Source: Mycobacteroides franklinii (lineage in GTDB: Bacteria; Actinomycetota; Actinomycetes; Mycobacteriales; Mycobacteriaceae). Taken from it: a stretch of 64,000 nt of DNA. Shown here in pieces: positions 18,770 to 26,414 of the stretch. Location: assembly GCF_002013895.1 (NCBI RefSeq), contig NZ_MAFQ01000008.1, positions 244,049-308,048 of the forward strand, read 5' to 3'. The translations under genes were made by a program, and so were the position numbers. The first letter of the stretch is position 1. Each line of letters opens with the position of its first letter. The notes under the pieces are model-generated. The model was given only the letters and a program-made list of their open reading frames with translations. It was not told where the DNA came from and did no database searches.

Positions 18770-19552
18770 ATGACAGGACTTCTTTCCGGAAAAACGGTGG
18801 TGATATCCGGTGTCGGCACCGGATTAGGGCGCGAGGTCGCGCTGAAGGCACACCAGGACGGCGCGAACGTCGTGCTCGGCGCCCGAACCCAGGAGAACCT
18901 GGAAAAACTGGCCACCGAACTCGACGACACCGGCGGCACCGCCGCCTGGGCCGTCACCGACATCAACGACGCGTCGGCGTGCCAGGGCCTCATCGATACC
19001 GCCGCCGAGAAATTCGGCGCAGTGGACGCACTGGTCAACGTCGCGGCCAAGGAGGATGTGTTCGGCGGAATCGAGGGCGCAGATCTGGCGCAGTGGCAGG
19101 CGATGCTCAACACCAATGTCGTCGGCACCCTGCAGCTCGTTCAGGCGGCCGTGCCGGAACTGAAGAAGAACGGTGGATCGGTGGTCTTCATCGGTTCGCA
19201 ATCGGCCTTCCACCCGCAGCTGCCCCAATCCGCGTACGCGACATCCAAGGGCGCGCTTCAGAACGCGATGTACCAGCTGGCCAAGGAGCTTGGGCCGCAC
19301 AAGATTCGTCTCAACATGGTGGTACCGACCTGGATGTACGGGCCGCCCATCCAGCTGTACATCGGTCTGGTCGCCCAGCAGCGCGGCATCACCCAGGAGG
19401 AAGTGCTGGCGGAACTGACGGCCAAATTCCCCCTGGGTGAGATGCCCGCCGACGAGGACGTCGCCGATGCCGTGGTGTTCTTCGCCTCCGACCGGGCCCG
19501 GATGGTGACCGGGCAGACCCTATTCGTCAACGCAGGAGAGTATTTCGCATGA
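18770..19552 (+). CDS. Short-chain dehydrogenase/reductase
   Basis: A 260-residue classical SDR. The cofactor motif is GVGTGLGRE (TGxxxGxG type) near residue 15. NVAA replaces the usual NNAG near residue 87. The catalytic Ser and the Tyr-x3-Lys are in QSAYATSKGAL, and the C-terminal VTGQTLFVNAGEYF fits the family. The start ATG 18770 has an AGAAGGGCGG ribosome site. It overlaps the next gene by four bases, and both are probably regulated by the divergent TetR protein. Substrate unknown. Confidence 0.87.
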   Translation: MTGLLSGKTVVISGVGTGLGREVALKAHQDGANVVLGARTQENLEKLATELDDTGGTAAWAVTDINDASACQGLIDTAAEKFGAVDALVNVAAKEDVFGGIEGADLAQWQAMLNTNVVGTLQLVQAAVPELKKNGGSVVFIGSQSAFHPQLPQSAYATSKGALQNAMYQLAKELGPHKIRLNMVVPTWMYGPPIQLYIGLVAQQRGITQEEVLAELTAKFPLGEMPADEDVADAVVFFASDRARMVTGQTLFVNAGEYFA

Positions 19553-20631
19553 GTGACAAGTATCCCGTTATCGTCTGGGGCACAGGGGTTGTCGGCAAGT
19601 TGGTGATCCGCGAACTCCTGGATCATCCGGTCTTCGAACTGGCCGCCGTCCTGGTGCACGATCCGGCCAAAGACGGCGTGGACGTGGGAACCTTGGTCGA
19701 CAGTCATCCGATCGGACTGGCGGCCACCACCGACATCGACGCCGCACTGGGTACCGAGGGCACCGTCGCGTACTTCGGGCCGACCGCGCAATACGCCCTG
19801 GAGAACATCGACAACATGTCTCGCGCACTACGCAGCGGGCACAACGTCGTCTCCACGGCGATGACCCCGTGGGTGTATCCGCAGGTGTGTCCGCCAGAGA
19901 TGCTCGCCGATATCAACCAGGCCTGCGAGGACGGCCAGACATCCTGTTTCACCACAGGAATCGACCCCGGCTTCGCCAACGACCTGTTCCCGATGACGCT
20001 GCTCGGCGTGGGCGGGCGCGTGGATTCTGTACTGGTACAAGAGCTTCTGGACTATCAGTACTATAACGGCGATTTCAGCACACCGATGGGCCTGGGTGCA
20101 CCTATGGACCAGCAGGCGGTGCTGGAGATCCCCGAGGTGCTGATCCTGGCATGGGGCCACACCATTCCCATGATCGCCGACGCCGTCGGCGTGAAACTCG
20201 ACAAGATCGACACCGTCTACGAAAAGTGGGCCACTCCAACCGAGATCGCTTACGGGGCCGAGCCCAATACCGGAACCATCGCTGCGGGGCATTGCGCTGC
20301 CGTGCGTTTCGAGATTCGCGGCTGGGTGGGTGGGAAGCCCAAGATCATCATCGAGCATGTCAATCGGATCACCAACGACACCGCTCCACATTGGCCGCGG
20401 GCACAGTCCGTCGACAATGACGCGTACCGCATTGAGATCAAGGGCAGCCCGAACATCACCCAAGAGACCGTCTTCCGCGACGAACGCTCCGGTGACGGCG
20501 CCATCGGCGGCTGCCTGGCCACCGGGATGCGAGCGATCAACGCCATACCAGCGGTTATCGACGCTAAGCCGGGATTCCTGACGCCACTGGATCTTCCGTT
20601 GATTGCAGGCCAAGGCACTATCCGCGGTTGA
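19549..20631 (+). CDS. NAD(P)-binding dihydrodipicolinate-reductase-like protein
   Basis: 360 residues starting with a Rossmann fold (VIVWGTGVVGKLVIRELL). The family is annotated in mycobacteria as dihydrodipicolinate-reductase-like and is related to 2,4-diaminopentanoate dehydrogenase. The stretch STAMTPWVYPQVCPPEML and the motif GIDPGFANDLFPM are characteristic. It is unlikely to be the true DapB because of length and motif differences. It is translated with the upstream SDR (four-base overlap), which suggests a two-step redox pathway on one compound. No membrane segments. Confidence 0.75.
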   Translation: MSDKYPVIVWGTGVVGKLVIRELLDHPVFELAAVLVHDPAKDGVDVGTLVDSHPIGLAATTDIDAALGTEGTVAYFGPTAQYALENIDNMSRALRSGHNVVSTAMTPWVYPQVCPPEMLADINQACEDGQTSCFTTGIDPGFANDLFPMTLLGVGGRVDSVLVQELLDYQYYNGDFSTPMGLGAPMDQQAVLEIPEVLILAWGHTIPMIADAVGVKLDKIDTVYEKWATPTEIAYGAEPNTGTIAAGHCAAVRFEIRGWVGGKPKIIIEHVNRITNDTAPHWPRAQSVDNDAYRIEIKGSPNITQETVFRDERSGDGAIGGCLATGMRAINAIPAVIDAKPGFLTPLDLPLIAGQGTIRG

Positions 20632-20643
20632 CCTGCGCTGAGT

Positions 20644-20690
20644 GCCGTCTTTTCGCGGTATCTAGTTGATCTCATCCGCGAAAAGTCGGC
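20644..20690. terminator. Long hairpin after the SDR/reductase operon
   Basis: Arms of 15 bases, GCCG-T-CTTTTCGCGG (20644-20658) and CCGCGAAAAG-T-CGGC (20676-20690), pair except for one central T-T, with a 17-base loop. It sits 13 bases after the stop and probably terminates transcription; an operator for the next gene is the alternative. Confidence 0.65.
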
Positions 20691-20734
20691 CTCATACGCT
20701 TGCATTCAGCGCCTAGGTAGCAAATGATGAACCC

Positions 20735-21106
20735 ATGACCAGTGACCCCGGTACCACACCGGACTCTCCGGTTGCCGACTCGTCGACCGATGTCCCCGTC
20801 GGGGAGCGGCCGCCTCTGCCTGCCAAGACCGAGCCCGTGAAGAAGGAAGATGCGGTCAAGCGGACCCGCGCGGCCGCGACCTGGACGGGCGTCATCCTCG
20901 GCCTGTTGATCCTGATTCTGCTGCTGGTGTTCATTCTGCAGAACCTGACGGACACGACCACCCACTTCCTCTCGTGGGAGATCCAGATGCCCCTGGGCAT
21001 CACCGTGTTGTTCGCGGCCATCACCGGTGCAGCGCTCACCGCCCTGGTCGGTGGGGTGCGAATCATCCAGCTGCGACGTGCCGCGAAGAAGAACCTGCGG
21101 GCCTAA
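20735..21106 (+). CDS. LapA/DUF1049-domain membrane protein
   Basis: 123 residues: a Pro/Asp-rich cytoplasmic N-terminus of about 45 residues, then two transmembrane helices joined by the motif FILQNLTDTTTHFLSWEIQMPLG. This is the LapA (DUF1049) signature, with N-x-x-x-V/T-F-x-F-like spacing after the first helix. It ends in a basic tail (RIIQLRRAAKKNL). LapA proteins act in envelope lipid assembly in Gram-negatives; the role in mycobacteria is unknown. It is followed after six bases by an uncharacterised gene. Confidence 0.8.
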   Translation: MTSDPGTTPDSPVADSSTDVPVGERPPLPAKTEPVKKEDAVKRTRAAATWTGVILGLLILILLLVFILQNLTDTTTHFLSWEIQMPLGITVLFAAITGAALTALVGGVRIIQLRRAAKKNLRA

Positions 21107-21112
21107 CTGCCA

Positions 21113-21892
21113 TTGGGATTCTACGACTGCAATTGCCTGGTCACGGGGGTCAGTCTGCTGTATCAGGATGCCGCACTGGTGATCCTGAGACGAATCGGCG
21201 AGACCTTCACGCCAATCACGCTGGCCCTGCACGGCACTTATGACATGCAAGGCACGATCAGCGCAGACGCGGATGCCCATAGCGCGCTAGTGCTCGAATA
21301 TTTCATGGACCGTTACGACGACGGAAGCTTCATCGCCGCCGACGACACCACCCGCCCCGAGTATCGAATCCCGCCGACAAGAGACCATATTCAGTCGCTC
21401 GTCGACGTCATCGAGCGCACCACAACGTGTTCCGAGGTGAACACCTCTTTCGGGCCCGGCGGTGGTGGCCACAAGCCCTCCACATTGCTCGACGGCGACT
21501 TCATCGTGCATGCGCTCATCGCCCAACCGGTGTGGGATGCGATTGCACGTTATAACGAGGCGCCCTGGCAATCGGCCGAGGAGCAGTTCTCACATGTGCT
21601 CCACGACTCGGCGTCACGGCAGATCTATGGGGGTCAGATTGCCGACCTCACCGTACGAATAGATGAACTTGCCCGTGTCGACTCATTTCTCGTGAAGTAC
21701 GGGATGGCGTGGAACCCACCCGGATCGACTGCCTGTCGGTATCCCAGCACCTACAGCGACCACGAAGACAGCGACGTCCGCGCCTGGCTGGACCGTGCCC
21801 GCGCCGACTACCAAGGTCTTCCGTGGATGCTGGCAGCGATTGACGCCTGCTCAAGTGCCTTCGAGCGCAGGCTCCGTGAATTAGACGAATAA
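21113..21892 (+). CDS. Uncharacterised cytoplasmic protein, 259 aa
   Basis: The frame opens at TTG 21113 (LGFYDCNCLVTGVSL), six bases after the lapA-like stop, so it is probably co-translated. The predicted protein is soluble and mixed alpha/beta, with an acidic middle and no signal peptide. Cys-rich FYDCNCLVTGVSLL at the extreme N-terminus and GPGGGGHKPSTLLDGDFIVHALI in the centre are the most distinctive parts. I do not recognise the family. The rare start codon makes the N-terminus uncertain, but no ATG occurs before the tenth percentile of the protein. Confidence 0.6.
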   Translation: MGFYDCNCLVTGVSLLYQDAALVILRRIGETFTPITLALHGTYDMQGTISADADAHSALVLEYFMDRYDDGSFIAADDTTRPEYRIPPTRDHIQSLVDVIERTTTCSEVNTSFGPGGGGHKPSTLLDGDFIVHALIAQPVWDAIARYNEAPWQSAEEQFSHVLHDSASRQIYGGQIADLTVRIDELARVDSFLVKYGMAWNPPGSTACRYPSTYSDHEDSDVRAWLDRARADYQGLPWMLAAIDACSSAFERRLRELDE

Positions 21893-21939
21893 GCAGATTC
21901 AGTCGGCGTACAACACCGCGTACGCGGACAATATGGCCG

Positions 21940-23226
21940 ATGTCTAGATTTTCTGCGCTTGTCCGGAAGACTCTCAAGGACAAGCCCGTACCGCTGGCCG
22001 ACGCGAAGCATTTCTCGGACGACGCCGAGGTTGTCACGATGCTGCGGATGCTCGGCATCGCGATGCTCGAGGTGGGCCAGCCCACCAACCTCGTGCTCGC
22101 CAAATTGCATGACATTGCACCGCGATACACCGACAAAGAGCTACGCGCTGTCGTGCTGCCAACGGTGCTGATCATCCAGATCGATGGTGTCACCGGGCAG
22201 CTCGAAGTCGAGGAATCCACCCGCAGCACTGCGCAGTTGGACCAGGCCGGCCATATCGACACCATTGCCGACATGGCCGTCGCCGGTGCCATCGCGCCCG
22301 CCGATGCGATCGCACGCATCTACGAGATCAGGTGCCTGAAGCCCCGTTTCGGAACCATCGTCACCGTTATCGGACACACCATCTTGACCCTAGGCTTCGG
22401 ATTGGCGTTGGCCCCCACCTCCTCCGCGCTGCCCGCGTACTTGGTGCTGGGCCTGATCGTCGGGGTGCTCATGCTGGCCACCAACCCGATGCCCACCCTG
22501 GCCGCCACCATGCCGGCAGTGGCGGCCTTCGTGGTGACGGTGATCAGCACGTTTATTGTCGCGAATGTTCCCAGCGAGGGACTGGCGCGCGTGCTGGCAC
22601 CCGCCCTGATCGCCGTGCTGCCCGGCGTCACGCTGACCATCGGAGCGCTGGAACTGACGAGTACCCAGTTGATGGCCGGCTCCACCCGCATCGTGTACGG
22701 CATCGCGCAATTGATGCTGCTGGCATTGGGTGTGGTGATCGGCGTGAAAGTGGCTGGGCCACCGGAGCCCTCGCCGCTGGGCCCGCCGCTGGGCAGCTGG
22801 ACGATCGCGCTGGCCGTGCCGGTGATCGCCGTCGGTTTCTACCTCTACAAGTCCGCGCCGCGCGGCTCGCTGATGTGGTTGGTGCTGGCGATCGGGGTCG
22901 CCATGCTCGGGCAACGCCTCGGTGGCCTGTTCCTGGCACCGGCGATGACGGGTTTCGTGGGCGCGGTCGCCGTCGTTCCCTTCGCCCTGTTCGCCGCCCG
23001 ATTCAAGGGTGCACCGTCGGCAATTGTGTTGCTACTGGCCGCCTTCTGGTGCCTGGTGCCGGGCGCACTGAGTTTTGTGAATGTCAGCGAGGTCGCCGCC
23101 ACCGGGCACGCGAACCTCACCGCACTGCTTGACACTTGTATGGCGATCTTCTCGATCGCCCTAGGGCTGTTGGTGGGGGCAAGTCTGCACCGGGGAATGC
23201 GCTACGCGCTCACCGTTACTCGCTAG
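21940..23226 (+). CDS. thrE: Threonine/serine exporter ThrE family
   Basis: 428 residues. The N-terminal ThrE domain (DUF1212; TMLRMLGIAMLEVGQPTNLV) lies on the cytoplasmic side. About ten transmembrane segments follow, the second half being a DUF3815-like repeat. The motif LPGVTLTIGALELTSTQLMAGSTR is typical. ThrE exports L-threonine and L-serine in Corynebacterium. Its end overlaps the convergent acyl-CoA dehydrogenase gene by 11 bases. The start ATG 21940 was kept although Shine-Dalgarno support is weak. Confidence 0.85.
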   Translation: MSRFSALVRKTLKDKPVPLADAKHFSDDAEVVTMLRMLGIAMLEVGQPTNLVLAKLHDIAPRYTDKELRAVVLPTVLIIQIDGVTGQLEVEESTRSTAQLDQAGHIDTIADMAVAGAIAPADAIARIYEIRCLKPRFGTIVTVIGHTILTLGFGLALAPTSSALPAYLVLGLIVGVLMLATNPMPTLAATMPAVAAFVVTVISTFIVANVPSEGLARVLAPALIAVLPGVTLTIGALELTSTQLMAGSTRIVYGIAQLMLLALGVVIGVKVAGPPEPSPLGPPLGSWTIALAVPVIAVGFYLYKSAPRGSLMWLVLAIGVAMLGQRLGGLFLAPAMTGFVGAVAVVPFALFAARFKGAPSAIVLLLAAFWCLVPGALSFVNVSEVAATGHANLTALLDTCMAIFSIALGLLVGASLHRGMRYALTVTR

Positions 23227-24451
23227 CGTATTTCGCCAGCTCTATGCGGGCCACCACACCACGGTGCACCTCGTCGGGGCCGTCAGCCAGTCGCAGAGCG
23301 CGCGCGTTAACCCAGGCAGCTGCCAGCGGGAAGTCATTGGAAAGCCCTCCACCGCCATGGATCTGGATCGCCATATCGATGATCCGCTGGGCCATATTGG
23401 GCGCGGCCACCTTGATCTCGGACACTGCAGATAGCGCGCCCATGATGCCCACGGTGTCCAGCAGCCACGCGGCATGCAACACCAGCAGCCGGGTCTGATT
23501 GATGGCGATGCGGGCGTCTGCGATGCGTTCTCGGTTTCCGCCCAGGTTTACCAACGGTTTTCCGAACGCGGTGCGCTCCAGGCCGCGCCGACACGCGTGC
23601 TCCAATGCCACCTCGGCCAGCCCGATCAGGCGCATCGCATGATGCACCCGGCCCGGCCCCAGCCGGCCCTGTGCGATCTCGAATCCCTTGCCCGGCCCCG
23701 CGATGAAGGCATCCACCGGAAGACGAACATTGTCGAAGGACACCACCCCGTGGCCACCCGGCTCGTCATAGAACCCCATGGTGGGCAGCATGCGGTCGAT
23801 GGTGACGCCGGGGGTGTCCATCGGGACAAGCACCATGGAGTGGCGGGCGTACCGGTGCGCATCGGGGTCGGTCAGCCCCATGAAGATGATCACCTTGCAA
23901 TCGGGGTGACCGACACCGGTGCTCCACCATTTGCGCCCGTTGATCACCACCTCGTCACCCTCGACGACGGCAGTGGCCGCCATGTTCGTGGCATCCGAGG
24001 ACGCGACATCGGGTTCGGTCATGCAGAATGCCGAACGAATGTCACCTTCCAGCAGCGGTTCGAGCCACACCTCTTTCTGCTCCTGGCTGCCGTACCGGTG
24101 CAGCACCTCCATGTTCCCCGAATCCGGTGCGTTGCAATTGAATACCGTAGGCGCGAACAACGAGCGGCCCATCTGCTCGGCCAGCGGCGCATACTCGGAG
24201 TTCGACAGTCCCCCACCCAACTCCGGATCGGGCAAGAAGAGGTTCCACAATCCCGCGGCACGCGCCTTCGCCTTCAACGTATCCAGCTCCGGGGGCACTT
24301 TCCACAGCTCGGCCGTCGTGCCCGCGCGCGCACCCAACAACTCCTCATGATGGGCCAAGACCGCACGTTCCACCGGCATGACCTCCCCGTCAATGAACTC
24401 GCGGACAGCGGTGATCAGTTCGGCGGCACGGTCAGACGGGGCGAAGTCCAT
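23216..24451 (-). CDS. Acyl-CoA dehydrogenase
   Basis: An FAD-dependent acyl-CoA dehydrogenase of 411 residues, starting at MDFAPSD (24451). Seen are the FAD/substrate segment CMTEPDVASSDATN, the NGRKWW-x-TG strand, the C-terminal helices with RTAFGKPLVNLGGNRERIAD, and IHGGGGLSNDFPLAAAW...LRLADGPDEVHRGVV near the end. It resembles the FadE subgroup annotated as long-chain or bile/cholesterol-type, but the substrate cannot be fixed. The 3' end overlaps thrE antisense by 11 bases. Confidence 0.9.
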   Translation of the reverse strand: MDFAPSDRAAELITAVREFIDGEVMPVERAVLAHHEELLGARAGTTAELWKVPPELDTLKAKARAAGLWNLFLPDPELGGGLSNSEYAPLAEQMGRSLFAPTVFNCNAPDSGNMEVLHRYGSQEQKEVWLEPLLEGDIRSAFCMTEPDVASSDATNMAATAVVEGDEVVINGRKWWSTGVGHPDCKVIIFMGLTDPDAHRYARHSMVLVPMDTPGVTIDRMLPTMGFYDEPGGHGVVSFDNVRLPVDAFIAGPGKGFEIAQGRLGPGRVHHAMRLIGLAEVALEHACRRGLERTAFGKPLVNLGGNRERIADARIAINQTRLLVLHAAWLLDTVGIMGALSAVSEIKVAAPNMAQRIIDMAIQIHGGGGLSNDFPLAAAWVNARALRLADGPDEVHRGVVARIELAKYASE

Positions 24452-24499
24452 CTGTCCGATGCTACGACGAGCGCAATCCATCGGTGACAGACTTCCTGC

Positions 24500-25216
24500 A
24501 TGAGTACCCGCCCGCGGGCCCCGCGCATCGTGAGGGTGGCCGGGATCTTGGCCCTGGTCGTCGGCCTTCTCGGCTTCATTGCGGCGATATTCATGAACTC
24601 ATTCGTGTTGGACCGATACACCGCGTACGGCGAGGTTCCCATCCCCGGCACTGGCACCGTCGTGCTCCCCAAGGGGGAGGTGATCATCAGCTTCCACGCG
24701 CGCGTCACGGGCGGCAAGGGCAGCAGCCTGCCCGTCCCGCCGCTGACGATGGACCTCGTTCCGCCGGATGGCGTTGAGGATCCGCACGTCACCGAGAACA
24801 TGGGCAGTTCGACGACGATCAACAACGACGCCCACGTGCGGGTGTGGGTGGCGCAGATCGCCACAGCGGGCACATACGCCGTCACCACCAAAGGCGATGT
24901 CAACGGGTATATCCGGCCACGGCTGGCCTTCGGCAACAACACCGCCTCGGCACTGTGGCCGGTGACGTTCGGTGTGCTGTTCGGCGTGGGCTTGGCCATG
25001 ACCGTGCTGGCCGGATTCTGGCGGGGCCGCGCGAGTAAGACCCCGAAATTCGCCGCGCCACCGCCGACCGAGACTCGGACGTACTCGTCACACTTCCCCA
25101 CCGATGACGGCGTGCGCATCGAACAACTGAAAACCCTTGCCGCCCTGCATGAGTCCGGAGCACTTACCGATTCGGAGTTCGAAGCCGAGAAGCGCCGGGT
25201 CCTCGGCGGCGGCTAG
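24500..25216 (+). CDS. Two-TM membrane protein with C-terminal SHOCT domain
   Basis: 238 residues: a basic N-terminus, TM1 at about 12-34, an extracytoplasmic beta-rich domain of about 110 residues (MDLVPPDGVEDPHVTEN...INNDAHVRVWVAQIATAG), then TM2 near residue 160. The C-terminal 30 residues (LAALHESGALTDSEFEAEKRRVL) are a SHOCT motif, a short helix pair used for oligomerisation. Function unknown. It is divergent from the acyl-CoA dehydrogenase, with only 48 bases between starts. Confidence 0.75.
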   Translation: MSTRPRAPRIVRVAGILALVVGLLGFIAAIFMNSFVLDRYTAYGEVPIPGTGTVVLPKGEVIISFHARVTGGKGSSLPVPPLTMDLVPPDGVEDPHVTENMGSSTTINNDAHVRVWVAQIATAGTYAVTTKGDVNGYIRPRLAFGNNTASALWPVTFGVLFGVGLAMTVLAGFWRGRASKTPKFAAPPPTETRTYSSHFPTDDGVRIEQLKTLAALHESGALTDSEFEAEKRRVLGGG

Positions 25217-25233
25217 TCGATACGATTCTCGGT

Positions 25234-25905
25234 ATGGGCGTCATCTACCTGGTCCGGCACGGTCAGGCTGCCAATTACTCGAGCAGTCCCGATAGCCCAC
25301 TGACCAGCACCGGAGAACGACAGGCTAGCGCCGTGTCGGCCGAGATAGCCCGCCGTGGACTGGCAGGTACCCGGATCTTGCACGGGGGGATGAAGCGGCA
25401 ACGGCAGACCGCCGAAGCGATCGCGGTGGCCCTGGGATCCGAGCCGCAGCAGGACGACCGCTGGGACGAATACGACTACAAAGAGATCGTCGGCAACTCA
25501 CGGATGCGGCGGCTGGCATCCGTGAGCACCGTCAAGAGTCTGGCCAAGGGAAACACCCAGGCCATTCTGGAGGATGGGCTGGCGCAATGGGCCAGCACCG
25601 ATTCTTCCGGCGAGTACGCCGAGAGCTACACCCGCTTTCAGCAGCGGGTGTTGGCCGCCATGGCCGATGCCACCACGCTCGACGGTGACACCGTGGTGGC
25701 CACCTCGGCCGGTGTCATCGGCATGATCGTCGCGGATCTGTGGGGCGGAAGCGTCTCGAATTGGCTTACCGCACAACGTGTTGTCATCAACTCGTCAATC
25801 ACTTCGCTGGTCAACGGCAAACGCGGGGTGAGCCTGCTCGCGTTCAATGACCACACCCACCTGATCGGGGACGGCGGCAATCGGGATCTGGTGACCTACC
25901 GCTAG
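25234..25905 (+). CDS. Histidine phosphatase (phosphoglycerate-mutase-like)
   Basis: 223 residues of the histidine phosphatase superfamily. The RHG catalytic motif is in VYLVRHGQA (residues 4-12), the second Arg in LHGGMKRQRQTAEAIA, and the late active-site His is replaced in a VVATSAGVIG context where the family normally has a His-Gly-like motif. That second His looks missing, so activity could be reduced or non-phosphatase. It follows the SHOCT gene by 17 bases and converges on the lipoprotein gene with a four-base overlap. Confidence 0.75.
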   Translation: MGVIYLVRHGQAANYSSSPDSPLTSTGERQASAVSAEIARRGLAGTRILHGGMKRQRQTAEAIAVALGSEPQQDDRWDEYDYKEIVGNSRMRRLASVSTVKSLAKGNTQAILEDGLAQWASTDSSGEYAESYTRFQQRVLAAMADATTLDGDTVVATSAGVIGMIVADLWGGSVSNWLTAQRVVINSSITSLVNGKRGVSLLAFNDHTHLIGDGGNRDLVTYR

Positions 25906-26414
25906 CCCTCGCCGGCACACGGCGACATCGCAGTGACCTCGAACAGATCCCGTCCACCGGCAGTGGTGTAGGCCCGCGCGCCCACCACATAACCCCGGGG
26001 GTCCTGATAGGTCTTGGTGTTCGATGGTTCTGGCTCCGGCCGAGTCCAGGGTTGACGCTTAAATCCCTGGGCAGCAAGTGAATCCAATCGGCCCATGGCA
26101 CCATTGACCAACTCCGCGGGAGGGTTGTCCACCCACCACTGCCGGCGCACCTTCCACGGCGGCCCCTCACTCATCAACGATTCCTTGTTGGTCAGGCAGC
26201 CGACCTTCTCCACACTATCGGGGCCAGGATCCACGTCCTGCCCGGAAACGAGCGAAACATAGCCGGCGGTGATGCGCGCGGCTTCGGTCACCGTCAGCGT
26301 GGTGGGTTGCATCGTGTCCTCACTTGTCGTTTTCGTCGCCCGGGTGTCCGGTCCTCCACATGCGGTTGCGGCCGCTAGCGCCAGCAGGGCCACAATCGTT
26401 GTCAGACGCTTCAT
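25902..26414 (-). CDS. Predicted lipoprotein downstream of a DUF1023 hydrolase
   Basis: 170 residues from ATG 26414, which overlaps the stop of the hydrolase gene (ATGA). The signal peptide ends in lipobox AATAC (Cys19). The mature domain has two Cys (GCLTNKESL and SPCAGEG) and the block PPWKVRRQWWVDNPP. No family recognised. As third gene of an EspC-like/DUF1023/lipoprotein operon, it could anchor or neutralise the hydrolase at the envelope; that is inference from position. The longer ORF from 26471 would hide the signal peptide. Confidence 0.75.
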   Translation of the reverse strand: MKRLTTIVALLALAAATACGGPDTRATKTTSEDTMQPTTLTVTEAARITAGYVSLVSGQDVDPGPDSVEKVGCLTNKESLMSEGPPWKVRRQWWVDNPPAELVNGAMGRLDSLAAQGFKRQPWTRPEPEPSNTKTYQDPRGYVVGARAYTTAGGRDLFEVTAMSPCAGEG

